Shown: positions 1 through 9,697, counted from the stretch's first letter. The stretch is 64,000 nucleotides of DNA from Listeria cornellensis FSL F6-0969 (GCF_000525855.1 NZ_AODE01000029.1:21630-85629); one strand, 5' to 3'. Numbers and translations: made by a program. Notes: a model not told the origin generated them from the sequence alone.

Positions 1-888
1 AACAAATAAATATCCTTCGGCGGCATATACATGTTCCCCGCACCGAACAATTGCGATGTATCCTGTACAAAACTTGTTTTCGTCAACACACCATTCTTCG
101 TTTTATAACTCACCGATTCGTTTGGATGTGTGAAAAAAGAATCACCAAAACCTGTGGATGTCATGCCAGCTGGCGCCAAAACATGTTGCTTTAAATAAGC
201 CTCTAAAGACTGATGCGACAACTTCTCAACCAATCTTCCCATCACCGCATAATTATCATCTTTATAGTCCCATGTACCTGGCTGACGCTTGATTCCCGCC
301 GCTTCCACCTGCTCTAAAATTTGCTGCGATGTCACTTTGTTGTTACCTTTTTCACGGCCTGCTAAACCCGAAGTGTGCCCCAGAAAATTCTTGACCTTGA
401 TATTTTGTCCATTTGGGAACTCTGGGAAATACTTCGCAATTGGATCTTCGACGTTCAGCAGTCCTTTTTCCTGTAATTGCATGATAGCCGTTGCGACCAC
501 CGCTTTTTCCATCGACCCTATAAAAAATAAACTTTGACTTGTATTGGCTTCCCCAGTCATTCTATTAGCCAAACCGTAGCCTTGATTCATAATAGCTGTG
601 TTATCCTTGACGACATACGCCGTCCCATTAAATTGATGTTTCTTTAAAATTAAGTCGATTTTCGTTTTGAGCGGGGCATGTGGATCAATCACGATGTTCG
701 CCTTCACATTCGCCGTCGACTCCTCGTTCATACTCATTTCGTTTGCCGTTACCTTAGAATGTGCCTGCATAAACAGATACGCACTTCCTAATCCCCCAAA
801 TAAAAAGCAAGCAATGACTGTAAAAATAACTCCTAGACGCCGCGTTTTGCGTTTTTTTTCGCGCCCGCTCTGTTCTGCTCACATGCAT
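1..888 (-). pseudogene. Serine hydrolase (class C beta-lactamase/PBP-like), partial, frameshifted
   Basis: Partial gene running off the left edge. The minus-strand frame encodes an N-terminal membrane anchor (VIFTVIACFLFGG) followed by a penicillin-recognising fold with a GSMEKA segment (SxxK nucleophile) and a DDNYAVMG segment at the YxN position, typical of cell-envelope D,D-peptidases or esterases. The only start with a good ribosome site (AAGGAGG, ATG at 888) is out of frame with this body. Removing one A from the A8 run at 852-859 joins them as MHVSRTERARKKRKTRRLGVIF-like cytoplasmic residues before the anchor. The body's own frame has a stop just upstream and no usable start before the anchor. 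Substrate unknown. Confidence 0.75.
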
Positions 889-1042
889 TTTATTTCCTCC
901 TTATTCTAATAAGTACGACATAATTGTAACACTTCGTAATATAATTGTAAAATAATTTTTCCCCTTTTCTTTTATTCTTGCTTGTTTTTTCGCAATAATA
1001 CACGTATGCTTGAGTTAATTCAGAGCAAAGGAGTTCAAAAAT

Positions 1043-1915
1043 ATGACATTATTAGCATTCGATATGGGCGGTACAGCCGTCAAATACGCTTTAGTAGAGC
1101 AAGACGGCACCATCCTTTCCAAGGGTAAATTCAAGACACCAGACACATTAGACGCACTCATAAAACAGCTACAAACCACCAAAAATACATACAAAACGGA
1201 TACATTGGCGGGCATCGCCTTCAGCTGTCCTGGAGCAGTCGATAATGAAAGCGGTATTATCGGCGGTGCCAGCGCGATTCCCTACATTCACAACTTCCCG
1301 TTCCGACAATTATTAGAAGCAAAATTAGACCTGCCAATCACACTCGAAAATGACGCCAATTGCGCAGCTCTCGCCGAAACATGGCTTGGCGTAGCAAAAC
1401 AAGCCAACGATATCCTCTTCCTCATCATTGGCACAGGTGTCGGTGGCGCTGTTATCAAAAATGGCAAAATCCACGCGGGCGCTCATCTTCACGGTGGCGA
1501 ATTCGGCTATATGATTATGAACGATAAACTTGAAAATCTAAGTGACACTGGAACTGCCGTCAATGCCGCTTCACGCATCGCAAAACGAAAAGGTTTACCA
1601 TCTCTAAGCGGTATTGAAGCCTTCCAACTAAAAGAAGCCGGTGATCCAATTGCCGTGGAAGAAATTGACACCATGTTCCGCAATCTCGCAAAAGGTATTT
1701 TTAACTTGCAATATGTATACGATCCAGAGCTTATCGTGATTGGCGGTGGTGTCAGCGAACGCCCCGACTTCCTCCCCGCCGTCCAAACACAACTGGACGA
1801 CTTATTAGAAAAAATCACGATTGCCAAAGTTGCGCCAAAGCTCGTTTCCTGCGAGTTCGGGAATGACGCCAATCTCATCGGTGCCGTCGCGAATTTCAAT
1901 CAAATTTATAAATAA
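1043..1915 (+). CDS. ROK-family sugar kinase (beta-glucoside kinase-like)
   Basis: Cytosolic 290-residue sugar kinase of the ROK family. Visible motifs are the phosphate-binding DMGGT (7-11), CPGAVD (62-67), catalytic ENDAN (102-106) and adenosine-loop GTGVGG (130-135). After HGGEFG the usual ROK zinc motif CxCGxxGCxE is absent, as in the BglK-type subgroup, so 6-phosphorylation of beta-glucosides is more likely than bulk glucokinase activity. The substrate is inferred. AAGGAG sits 11 bases upstream of the ATG. Monocistronic: divergent from the serine hydrolase and ended by a convergent terminator. Confidence 0.88.
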   Translation: MTLLAFDMGGTAVKYALVEQDGTILSKGKFKTPDTLDALIKQLQTTKNTYKTDTLAGIAFSCPGAVDNESGIIGGASAIPYIHNFPFRQLLEAKLDLPITLENDANCAALAETWLGVAKQANDILFLIIGTGVGGAVIKNGKIHAGAHLHGGEFGYMIMNDKLENLSDTGTAVNAASRIAKRKGLPSLSGIEAFQLKEAGDPIAVEEIDTMFRNLAKGIFNLQYVYDPELIVIGGGVSERPDFLPAVQTQLDDLLEKITIAKVAPKLVSCEFGNDANLIGAVANFNQIYK

Positions 1916-1923
1916 ATACAAAT

Positions 1924-1957
1924 AAGACCAAGTGCTCACCCTCAAGCACTTGGTCTT
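1924..1957. terminator. Bidirectional terminator between ROK kinase and small GRAM-like gene
   Basis: A 13-bp perfect stem (AAGACCAAGTGCT/AGCACTTGGTCTT) with an 8-base loop lies between two convergent genes; the minus-strand exit is T-rich. Confidence 0.85.
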
Positions 1958-1961
1958 AACC

Positions 1962-2303
1962 CTATTTAGTCTGAACCAATTTTTCTACCTCCCCACGCTC
2001 CATAAGTATTTGTTCCAAAGCCATCAGCCACTTCTTCTGTTTATTAATGACAAATTGGAATTTATGCCCCTCTTTTGTCTCCACCTCAAGTAGATTAGAT
2101 AACATATCCCGTCCTAAAATCTTCGTCATCACACCCTCTATCCGCATCACATCTTCAAAAGGAATCATGATATCCTCCGCAAAATAATCATTCGGCTTAT
2201 GAATCAAATAATCTTTCGTCACATACAGCTTCCCTGGTACTGGCTTAAAACCGTTTTTCAAGTTCGCCAAGCCCTTGTAGACAACATCTAGCGACTCACC
2301 CAT
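1962..2303 (-). CDS. Small GRAM/PH-like domain protein, function unknown
   Basis: 113-residue cytosolic protein. The stretch from KLYVTKDYLIHKPNDYF to the C-terminal helix KKWLMALEQIL looks like a GRAM/PH-type fold: several beta strands, an MIPFEDVMRIEG core, then one helix. No enzyme motif and no signal peptide. I chose the ATG at 2303 because AGGAGG lies nine bases upstream; a start at 2321 would place the ribosome site inside the coding region. Single gene. I do not know its function. Confidence 0.7.
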   Translation of the reverse strand: MGESLDVVYKGLANLKNGFKPVPGKLYVTKDYLIHKPNDYFAEDIMIPFEDVMRIEGVMTKILGRDMLSNLLEVETKEGHKFQFVINKQKKWLMALEQILMERGEVEKLVQTK

Positions 2304-2509
2304 ACATCGCTTCCTCCTCATATCGTATTTCTTTTACTCATCGGTTTGCTATGACTTCTCAACCCTCGTCACATCTTGACAGACGTTCACAATTTGGAGA
2401 CATTTAAAATCTTTTTTTTTTTAAAAACAGCTTGGCTTACACCTCTAGGCAGGTTAAAATATAGAGTATACAGCAACGCCATGCATAATTTTGGAGGGAG
2501 TTAATCAAT

Positions 2510-3242
2510 TTGCGCGCAATAATTTATATCGGCAACGGGACACAACTAGCCGAGGGCAATGCAGAATTTCGTACATTTATTGCCGAAATCAGAAAAAAAA
2601 AGACCCGAAACCATCCAAGAACTAGGTTTTCTAAATATGAGCTATCCTACCATAGAAATCGCCTGTGAGAAGGCCATCGCAGCTGATGCTGATGAACTAA
2701 TCGTCGTCCCAGTATTCCTATTTTCAGCAATTAACATTAAACATGAAATCCCTAAAATTCTCGACTCCCTTACCAAGAAATACCCAGAAATCACTATCAA
2801 AATGACCAAAACATTTGGCTTTGATCCAGAAATAATCGCATTAGCCAAAGAAAAAATACTACAAACGAACATCAATTTCACGAATTCAGAAGCGGTCCTG
2901 CTCGTTGGACTTGGTAGTGAGCGCGATAATGAGCCAGCCAGCCGTCTTTATAGCGTGTCGCAATTATTAGAATCGCAGTTACACCTACCTGTTTTCCACA
3001 GTGAAATCAAAGGCGAACCATGTTATCCAACAAAACTAGAGCAACTAGTCACTCGTTTCGAAAAAATCTATATCTTGCCTTATTTCCTATTTACAGGCGC
3101 CCATGTCGTTGCGATTGATCAAGAGCGGCTACACTTGCAGAAATTATATCCAAACTGCGAGACTGTTCTTTGCGAATCATTTCATTACCATCCATTGCTA
3201 GAACAAGCCATTCTTCACAAAATTAGCGAACTTGTTGACTGA
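2510..3242 (+). pseudogene. CbiX/SirB-like sirohydrochlorin chelatase, frameshifted
   Basis: Two tandem CbiX-type chelatase domains. These proteins insert Fe2+ or Co2+ into sirohydrochlorin for siroheme or cobalamin. Domain 1 begins at TTG 2510 (GGAGG upstream) with an IIYIGNGTQLAEGNAEFR segment equivalent to the HGSR region of CbiX; domain 2 has LLVGLGSERDNEPASRLY and PYFLFTGAHV. The frame breaks in the A9 run at 2593-2601; one A fewer gives EIRKKRPETIQELGF and a continuous ~243-residue protein. As it stands only the segment from 2559 is open. No cobalamin or siroheme genes lie nearby, so the metal is unknown. Confidence 0.75.
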
Positions 3243-3289
3243 TTCTATCATCTGGAATGCCCCGAACCTAAGTATTCCAGATGATAGAA
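3243..3289. terminator. Bidirectional terminator
   Basis: A 16-bp perfect inverted repeat (TTCTATCATCTGGAAT) lies between the convergent chelatase and lipid-kinase genes, with A/T-rich exits. Confidence 0.88.
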
Positions 3290-3302
3290 AAACCAGCTTG
3301 TA

Positions 3303-4190
3303 TCAGCTAGGAACTAAAACATCAAGATGTTCTCGTAAAACTTCAATTTGAATGGGGAATGTATCTCCTGGATCACCATCGACATTGACCTTCACATCAG
3401 GATCTGTGCAGGAAATGTCCAGTTTTGTTGTGGAAAAATACATCACACCGTCTGCTTTTTTCAACGTACCCAGCGCAATTTGCGGTAGAATTTTGGCAGC
3501 ATCAATTAAGCCTAGTTTCGTTAAAATAAACACATGAATTAAGCCGTCATCCACCTCAGCTTCTGGCGCCCATTGCTCCATGCCTCCAACCGAGTTCGTC
3601 AAGCTAGCAATAACTAGTCCCGCCTTGCCATCCCATTCTCCGTCATCATGTTTCACTTCAAATTCCAACAACTCGTGACGCGCAAATGCTTTTAAACCTT
3701 CCGCAAAATAGGCGACAGAACCAAATTTCGTTTTTTGCTCCACGCTCACCTTATCGACGGCCTCCGCGATCATCCCAGCAGCAAGGACATTCATAAAGTA
3801 TGTATCGCCAATTTTCCCGATGTCCATAGGTCGCTTCCGTGCTGTTTCAAGCGCTTTTATCGCGCGATCTGGTCGTAATGGAACACCAAGCGATCGTGCC
3901 AAATCATTCACCGTGCCCAGCGGAATAAAACCAAATGCTGGTCGATGTGGCTTCTCTGCGATGCCGTTGATAACCTCATTTAGCGTACCATCTCCACCCA
4001 TCGCGATAACCGCTTCATAGCCATTGTCAGCCGCCTCATGCGCGAATTCCGTCGCGTCGCCACCTTTTTGCGTCTCTTTGACCTCTACCTCATCAAAACG
4101 CTTCAATAATGCCTGATGCGCCCGATCCTTGTATACTTTCCCTTTCTCTTTGCCAGAGGAAGGATTCACAATCAACAATGCTTTTCCCAT
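3303..4190 (-). CDS. Diacylglycerol kinase-family lipid kinase (YegS/DagK type)
   Basis: 295-residue cytosolic or membrane-associated lipid kinase. N-terminal LLIVNPSSGK and the glycine-rich MGGDGTLNEVINGI are the ATP-binding signature of the DAGK catalytic domain; LGTVNDLARSLGVP follows, as in DgkB/YegS proteins. The likely role is rephosphorylating diacylglycerol released during lipoteichoic acid synthesis (family knowledge). The start at 4190 (MGKALLIV) is preceded by GAAGGAG; the upstream extension lacks homology and would run through the ribosome site. Monocistronic, with a shared terminator downstream. Confidence 0.88.
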   Translation of the reverse strand: MGKALLIVNPSSGKEKGKVYKDRAHQALLKRFDEVEVKETQKGGDATEFAHEAADNGYEAVIAMGGDGTLNEVINGIAEKPHRPAFGFIPLGTVNDLARSLGVPLRPDRAIKALETARKRPMDIGKIGDTYFMNVLAAGMIAEAVDKVSVEQKTKFGSVAYFAEGLKAFARHELLEFEVKHDDGEWDGKAGLVIASLTNSVGGMEQWAPEAEVDDGLIHVFILTKLGLIDAAKILPQIALGTLKKADGVMYFSTTKLDISCTDPDVKVNVDGDPGDTFPIQIEVLREHLDVLVPS

Positions 4191-4283
4191 TATGTAACAC
4201 ACTCCTTCAATATACTCCTTCTCATTATACCCTGTTCCCATCCCATAAAAACAGCAAAACATACTTACTTGAGGAATTATTAC

Positions 4284-4312
4284 TTGAAAAATTGCTCATT
4301 TGGCGTTACAGT
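4284..4312 (+). promoter_or_regulatory. Sigma-A promoter for alpha/beta hydrolase
   Basis: TTGAAA, 17-base spacer, TACAGT, about 46 bases before the start codon. Confidence 0.6.
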
Positions 4313-4357
4313 TAAAACACAGTAGTTCACTTGGGTATTATACGAGGAGGATTAAAA

Positions 4358-5119
4358 ATGGAACGAATCACATTCAAAAACGAAGCCGGATTGACACTTG
4401 TTGGTCGTTTTTATGCCGCTCCTTCAAAGTCTATCATCATCATGACACACGGTTTTTTATCTAATAAATCATCGAGCGGGCGCTTCGATCGCTTCGCCTT
4501 AAAATTACAACAAAACGGTTACAACGTACTAACATACGATTGCGGTGGCTACGGCGAAAGTGACGATACAGCCATTCATTTTGAGAAACAAGTCGCGGAT
4601 TTACAGGCCGCAAAAAAATATGGCTATCAAATCGGAATGAAGAAATTCGCCTTTTGGGGACACAGCCTTGGCGGGCGCCTATCTTTAACTTGTTATGAGC
4701 CAGACATTGAAACCATGGTGCTGACCGGACCAGTTACTGGCGCTATTGCTTATCAACACGTGGATAATTTTTCAAACGAGCAGATTGCGCAATGTGAATG
4801 TAACGGGAGCATGATTTTTTACGTCGATGATCCTTGGCGTTCGGAAATTGTACTAGATAAGCGGATGCTAGCCGATTTTGATCATATGGATCAAGCAGCT
4901 ACCTTGCAAAATGTTCACTGCCCTATCCTCGTGATTCATGGTACGGAAGGCGCTTTAGAACGAGAACTCGCACAGATTACGAAACAAGGTACGAGCCATT
5001 TCCCTGCTGGCACAAAAATGATTGAGTTAGACGGCGCGGATCATGGGTTTATGGAACAATTAGACGAGATTGAAACACTGGGTCTCCATTGGTTACATGA
5101 GCACTTTTCTGTGAAGTAA
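4358..5119 (+). CDS. Alpha/beta hydrolase (serine esterase/peptidase-like)
   Basis: 253-residue cytosolic alpha/beta hydrolase. Oxyanion region THGFLSNKS near residue 30, nucleophile elbow GHSLGG (Ser103), and C-terminal DGADHGFM supplying the His, with an Asp before it. Closest to the family of small-substrate esterases that carry a GGYGESDD segment after strand 4. The substrate cannot be told from sequence. GAGGAGG is seven bases before ATG 4358; the upstream in-frame extension from 4331 lies over that site. Followed by a dispersed hairpin repeat that may also end transcription. Confidence 0.85.
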   Translation: MERITFKNEAGLTLVGRFYAAPSKSIIIMTHGFLSNKSSSGRFDRFALKLQQNGYNVLTYDCGGYGESDDTAIHFEKQVADLQAAKKYGYQIGMKKFAFWGHSLGGRLSLTCYEPDIETMVLTGPVTGAIAYQHVDNFSNEQIAQCECNGSMIFYVDDPWRSEIVLDKRMLADFDHMDQAATLQNVHCPILVIHGTEGALERELAQITKQGTSHFPAGTKMIELDGADHGFMEQLDEIETLGLHWLHEHFSVK

Positions 5120-5132
5120 AACGTAAGAAATG

Positions 5133-5269
5133 AGGCTGGGACAAAAGGGTCTCAAAAGAAAAAAATAAGCAGGAATCGTGTATAAGCCACTTTCTTAAAT
5201 GGCTCTATACAATGATTCCTGCTTTTCTATTTTCGAGTTTTTCACATTGAATTTCACTTATGTCCCAGA
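5133..5269. repeat. Dispersed TGGGAC-bounded hairpin repeat, copy 1
   Basis: Starts GGCTGGGACA and ends TGTCCCAGA (inverted ends). Inside is a long imperfect stem from AGCAGGAATC (5168) to GATTCCTGCT (5214). Intergenic between convergent genes. Other copies lie at 22321, 37907 and, degenerate, 53224. It could serve as a terminator. Confidence 0.75.
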
Positions 5270-5277
5270 CCCATTTT

Positions 5278-6090
5278 TTACTTCAACGCAGATTCCATCG
5301 ACATTCCTGGGACCATTCGGATGCGTGGCAATGTGTACATGCCATCCTTTTTATTCGCTTTTCCAGACTCCGTCGTGAATCCCATCGCATATCCTGTCGC
5401 CTCAGCTGCGCGTATCGTATCTTCGTTATACCGACCAACTGGATAGCAGATGCTGTTCACCTTTTTGCCTGTTAGACGCTCCAGAAAAGCCTTTGAGTCT
5501 GTTAGTTCCTTCAACTGTTCCTCATAAGAAAGCTGATTTAATTCCTGATGATGAACCGTATGACTATCCATTTCAATGCCGTACGCGCTCATCTCTTTCA
5601 ATGCCGCTTCATCAAAATGATTATTTTTCGCAATTTTATCTGTAATCACGAAAATATTCGCTTTCAAGCCATACTTTTTAAGAATCGGATAAGCTTGTGT
5701 ATAATTATCTTGATACCCATCGTCAAACGTGATGGCGACTGGCTTATCTGGAACATTTTTACCCGTTTTGAGCAAGCCATCCAATTCGGCAAGTGTCACC
5801 GTATGATAGCCGTTATCGGCAAGCCATTTCATTTGTCTATCAAACTCGTTTGGAGGGATAATGAGATTATTTTTCACATGTGTGTTGATAGAATGATACA
5901 TCAAAACTGGGATTTGCAGTGTTTCTGGATTCAAATCTGTTCCAAGTTGAACTGGTGGTTTTTCTTCTTTTACGACGGGGGTTGGTTTCTTTTGTGGTGC
6001 AGGTTCTGAAGGCTTTGCTCCGTTCTGACCACATGCCACGATGAATAAACAACAAAAAATCGCACAACTTATCCGTATAACTTGCTTCAT
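5278..6090 (-). CDS. Polysaccharide deacetylase lipoprotein (NodB domain)
   Basis: 270-residue secreted lipoprotein. The signal peptide ends in lipobox VACG, then a Pro/Lys/Glu-rich linker, then a NodB (CE4) deacetylase domain from about residue 60. Metal and catalytic motifs are visible: TFDDGYQDN (general-base and metal Asp) and SHTVHHQEL (H-x3-H metal ligands), with RYNED further on. Members deacetylate peptidoglycan or wall glycans outside the cell, often giving lysozyme resistance; the exact substrate is inferred. It is shorter than PgdA because there is no large N-terminal domain. Single gene, 23 bases downstream of the GntR gene end. Confidence 0.9.
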   Translation of the reverse strand: MKQVIRISCAIFCCLFIVACGQNGAKPSEPAPQKKPTPVVKEEKPPVQLGTDLNPETLQIPVLMYHSINTHVKNNLIIPPNEFDRQMKWLADNGYHTVTLAELDGLLKTGKNVPDKPVAITFDDGYQDNYTQAYPILKKYGLKANIFVITDKIAKNNHFDEAALKEMSAYGIEMDSHTVHHQELNQLSYEEQLKELTDSKAFLERLTGKKVNSICYPVGRYNEDTIRAAEATGYAMGFTTESGKANKKDGMYTLPRIRMVPGMSMESALK

Positions 6091-6112
6091 GTAAAAACTC
6101 CTTTTGCCTTTT

Positions 6113-6760
6113 TTATCTGAAAATAAATAAAATCCGATCGTTAATGATTTGCTTCACAATAGCGCGAGCTGCCTCATAGTCACGCGTCTCAATATAACGA
6201 CCGCACGCCACATAATTATCTAGCGTTTTGTCAAAAAGCTTGGTCGCAGATTGAAATACATCTGTCTCACCAAACTCCAATAAATCGTCATAAAACTGAT
6301 TGATAACCTGCAAATAATATTCGTTTTTGGCATAACTCAAAATTTCATTTAAGAACCAGCGCTGATACTCCATGCACTGTCGCTCCGTAGCATCTTCCAG
6401 CCTCAAAAAACCAACCGCTTTCTCCGATACACGATGATTAGAGAAGGTCAGCGATTTCGCCTCTATTTTATCAATAGTGCCCAACAAAAGTAGCTCCATA
6501 ACATCAAGCATGGCAATATATCGTTCTTTGGTGATTGCGCAATTTTTAACGATAACCCCTTTATAATCCTCAAATTCTAAGTAACCATCTACCGTTAACA
6601 TGGCAAAAGCTTTTCGAACCGGTGTCCTGCTTAATTCGAGTTCCCGAGACACCTCTGCCTCAATTAAACGCTGCCCCACTTGATACTCCCCGCGCTGAAT
6701 TTTCTCCTTAATCATACGGTGCGCCTTACTTTCCAGTGTTTCATTCCCAGGTTTATTCAT
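6113..6760 (-). CDS. GntR-family transcriptional regulator (FadR/FCD-like)
   Basis: 215-residue regulator. N-terminal winged helix with the GntR signature (HRMIKEKIQRGEYQVGQRLIEAEVSRELELSRTPVRKAF region; residues 10-55) and an all-helical C-terminal effector domain of FCD type, although metal-binding His residues are not obvious. Start 6760 (MNKPGNET) has GGGGAG eight bases upstream. It lies 22 bases downstream of a membrane-protein gene and upstream of the deacetylase gene, so either could be a target; this is inference. Confidence 0.85.
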   Translation of the reverse strand: MNKPGNETLESKAHRMIKEKIQRGEYQVGQRLIEAEVSRELELSRTPVRKAFAMLTVDGYLEFEDYKGVIVKNCAITKERYIAMLDVMELLLLGTIDKIEAKSLTFSNHRVSEKAVGFLRLEDATERQCMEYQRWFLNEILSYAKNEYYLQVINQFYDDLLEFGETDVFQSATKLFDKTLDNYVACGRYIETRDYEAARAIVKQIINDRILFIFR

Positions 6761-6782
6761 CGATTGACTCCCCTTGATTGAT

Positions 6783-7533
6783 TTAAAATATCGCTTTCCC
6801 ATCAATGATTTCTTTTAAAATATCATTATTTGCAATCATCAATTCCATCTCACGATATGGCTGATACTCCGTGTTTTGCTCCATAATATAACTCGCGCTA
6901 AGCTCTTGAATATCCCGAGCTAAAGCCCGTGTACTACGTTTTTTAGCATCAGAAAAATGCGAAATCACATAGCCAATAATACGCAAAGCCGCTGCAAGAA
7001 AAATAACAAACAAAGCCAGCATGCCTGCAAGAAAAATACGATGCCCTTCTGGACTTGCCTCTAAAATAAAAACCGCACCAAGCGCGGCAAAAATAAGCAC
7101 AACAAGTAACGCTGCCAGATTTTTTATTGTAAAATTTTTCGTTAAAAACGCGTCGTCCTCTTCCATCACTTTTTGCAATATTCCTAGTTCCTCAGGCGAG
7201 GCAAACCCATTGCGCGCTAGGTAATTCCGAAGCAAACAAAGCTTCAACATATGCAATTTCTTAAAATCACGCATATGATACCTTCTCCACAATTCCTTCC
7301 GAGCTCTCTTAACAATTAATATGTAATAAAAAAGCAAAAAAAAGCACCGCATACCCAATAAGTCCGACCCATAGTCCGCTAACACCAAAAGCCAAACCAA
7401 AAGCAGCCGGGAGGGCCAATAAAAGAACCATCAGCAAGCAAAAAATCCAGATTCGCTGCGTCATAAATCCATATATTAAGTTATAATTACTAAGTTTCGT
7501 CCGATAAAACCGAACCAGCTTTTCCCCTGCCAT
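6783..7533 (-). pseudogene. Four-helix membrane protein, unknown, frameshifted
   Basis: Two overlapping frames give one membrane protein if one T is removed from the coding-strand T8 run (7336-7343): GYAVLFLLFYYILIVKRARKELW. The N-terminal half (from about 7533, MAGEKLVRFYRTKLSNYNLIYGF) carries two membrane segments; the C-terminal half carries two more (AALLVVLIFAALGAVFIL and LALFVIFLAAALRIIGYVI), then a charged cytosolic tail. Total about 249 residues. No recognised family. The start is uncertain (7557 or 7533; AGAAGGA lies upstream). It may form an operon with the GntR gene. Confidence 0.65.
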
Positions 7534-7943
7534 AAACCAACACTCATTCCTTCTCATTCTTTCATCCTAGTTTATCACGTAAAGCCAAATAATAAAAGCC
7601 ACAGACCATAAAAAAGGCTGCAGCATAAACAAAAAAAACAGCACCAGGCGGGAATAAAGAGACTAGTTAATCCATCCCTAGAAAGCAAACACTTCCACCC
7701 GATTTTTAAAAAAAAGAATCACGCGCTATTATAAAAATAGTTCGTGACTCTTTCTTATTGTATATTGGCAAGCCATTTTCGATAGCCTATACACCACTTC
7801 CGTGCCGCCAAACCTCAGCGAGCCAGCAAATGCTTAGATCCTAGGCAAAAGCGAGTACCGAAGCGGAGCGTACGATTTGTACGTTAGCATCGGAACACAG
7901 CTTTTAACGACGGAGATGAGCGTTTGCTGGCTCGCTGAACCAC
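7534..7943. other. Intergenic region with two hairpins, no gene
   Basis: No convincing ORF. An imperfect hairpin at about 7711-7760 (AAAAGAATCACGCGCTAT against AATAGTTCGTGACTCTTT) resembles a terminator for the downstream lipoprotein side. A larger structured element occupies 7816-7937 and is listed separately. Confidence 0.6.
7816..7937. repeat. Structured 122-nt inverted-repeat element
   Basis: Perfect 15-bp arms CAGCGAGCCAGCAAA/TTTGCTGGCTCGCTG enclose about 92 bases that contain a second stem around GCGTACGATTTGTACGT. It may be a terminator, a structured RNA or a decayed mobile repeat; I do not recognise the family. Confidence 0.6.
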
Positions 7944-8559
7944 TTAGTCGTCTTGTTCGGTAGATAGTACTTCCAATGTTTTAGAATCCAATTTCACTTC
8001 AACTTCTTGATTACCATTCATGATTTGTACACTGAAATACGTTTGGTTTAACTCGCGTTCAATTGTCCATTCTTTCACTGTTCCAGCTTGTTGTTTAAGT
8101 GCTGCTGTCATCGCTTCTTGTGGTGTTTTAATCCCTGTTAAATCAAGTTTTTCGTTTGCTCGTTCATTACCATTTGCATCTTCTGCATCTAGCTTCTCAC
8201 TATTATCTTGTAAAATGGCTTTATTATCCGCATTGAATTTCATTTCAAACTCGTTGGAATCATCCACACCATCAATTGTATAAACATATTTCCCAAGTTC
8301 TTGCGACAATTCAATCGATGTCACGTCAGCCTCAGGATGTTTATTTTTGAAAATTTCAACGGCATCTGTGTAGCTCATCGAAAATTTCTTGTTGTTCAAG
8401 TCTGTTGTCGATGTGTTCGAATTAGAATTGCTGTTTGTTCCTGAATCCGATGTTTGTTGCGTATTGTTAGAATTATTATTTGTATCATCATCTCCACAAG
8501 CTGCGAGCGTTCCTACCATCACCGTTGTCATTGCGATTACACTAATTTTTTTTCCACAT
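7944..8559 (-). CDS. PepSY-domain lipoprotein, start affected by A8 run
   Basis: Secreted lipoprotein of about 204 residues. The signal peptide ends at lipobox LAAC; a Ser/Asn/Thr-rich linker follows, then two PepSY-like beta-alpha repeats (MSYTDAVEIFKNKHPEADVTSIELSQ and DLTGIKTPQEAMTAALKQQAGTVKEW regions). PepSY lipoproteins are thought to modulate wall proteases or metal binding. The likely start is ATG 8559 (AGGGA upstream; MWKKISVIAMT), which is in frame only if the A8 run at 8546-8553 is really A7. The longer in-frame start at 8618 would place a promoter-like TTGCAT-18-TATATC inside the gene. Confidence 0.75.
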
Positions 8560-8649
8560 ATTTTATTCCCTGCCTTCTTTAGTTTATAGATATAGTCTAA
8601 CATATAGCTACTATGCAATGCATCATACTAGAGACTTAGATTCTAGATT

Positions 8650-9638
8650 TCACTGAAAAATAATCGTTCGAAGCTCCTCTTCGGTGATTTTACCAAAATA
8701 AAGTGGTATGTTCACTTCCTCTAAAAAATCATCCAGTGCTTCCCGCGTATAGGCAACTCCTAGCAAACTATTCTCGATCTCCTTCATATCCCCCACCGCA
8801 AAAAAGTCCCCAAAAATCTGCGCCATAGTAATACGCCCTTTTTCGACTTGGAATCGCATCTCCACAAGCCCACCAGGGAATTTCTGTTCGCTTTTAACAT
8901 TGAATTTAGGTGATTTACCATAATTCCAATCCCAATTCTGATAGCGCTCTTTTTGAATTTTACGAATCTGCGTCCAATCTTCCTCAGAAAAGACATAGGT
9001 TGGTATCTCCGTTGTTTGGAAAATAGATTGCAGTAAGATTTGTCGGAAAGCGTTGATATCCATGTCTTCACGCAGATGTTCGCGAATATTGGTGACACGT
9101 GACCGAACGGATTTCACGCCTTTTGCTTGTAATTTCAGCGGATTTACATGCAGCGCTTTTTCCACATTAGCAAGGTTCACATCAAATAATAGCGTTCCGT
9201 GACTATACAGCCTGCCACCTGTTGCAAACTGCGCGTTTCCAGATATTTTTCGACCTGCAACCTCAATGTCATTGCGACCGCTCAATTTAGCGTCCACACC
9301 CAGCTCGATTAGCGCCTCGATTATCGGTTTTGTAAATCGTTCAAAATTATTAAAACTCGCCCCATCATCTTTCGTAATGATGCTAAAACTGATATTGCCC
9401 TCATCGTTATAAACCGCACCGCCTCCAGAAAGCCTCCGCAAAACTTGGACCTCTTGTTCTTCTATATAGCATGATTAATCTCAGCTAACGTATTCTGGTT
9501 CTTCCCAACAATCACCGCCGGATGCATCCTGTAAAACATCACATACGTCTCATTCGCATCCAAATAGCGTAACGCAAATTCCTCTATCGCAAAATTCTCT
9601 GTCTGATCTAAACAGTCTTTCGTATCAATATAAATCAC
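8650..9638 (-). pseudogene. lplA: Lipoate-protein ligase A, frameshifted
   Basis: Adenylates lipoate and transfers it to E2 and H proteins. The first frame has the LplA N-terminus (VIYIDTKDCLDQTENFAIEEFALRYL, then GKNQNTLAEIN); the second begins at RRLSGGGAVYNDEGN, the universally conserved lipoyl-binding loop, and contains GNAQ and a C-terminal accessory domain, ~330 residues in all. The frame breaks near 9467; one extra T (GCTTATATA instead of GCTATATA) restores EINHAYIEEQEVQVLRRLSGGG. Start: GTG 9638 with GGAG eight bases upstream, matching short LplA N-termini. Its position next to hflX matches lmo0764 (lplA2) in L. monocytogenes, from memory. Confidence 0.85.
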
Positions 9639-9660
9639 TAACTTCTCTCCATCCATAAAA

Positions 9661-9697
9661 AAGCTTGAAACAGTAGTTATCCATCTGTGTTTCAAGC
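9661..9697 (-). terminator. Terminator of the metallophosphoesterase gene
   Basis: GCTTGAAACA...TGTTTCAAGC stem followed by TTTTTT on the minus strand, just after the phosphoesterase stop and before lplA. Confidence 0.85.

Noticed and set aside
8559..8618. TTG start at 8618 for the PepSY lipoprotein
   Set aside because: A promoter-like TTGCAT-18-TATATC falls inside this extension and there is no ribosome site.
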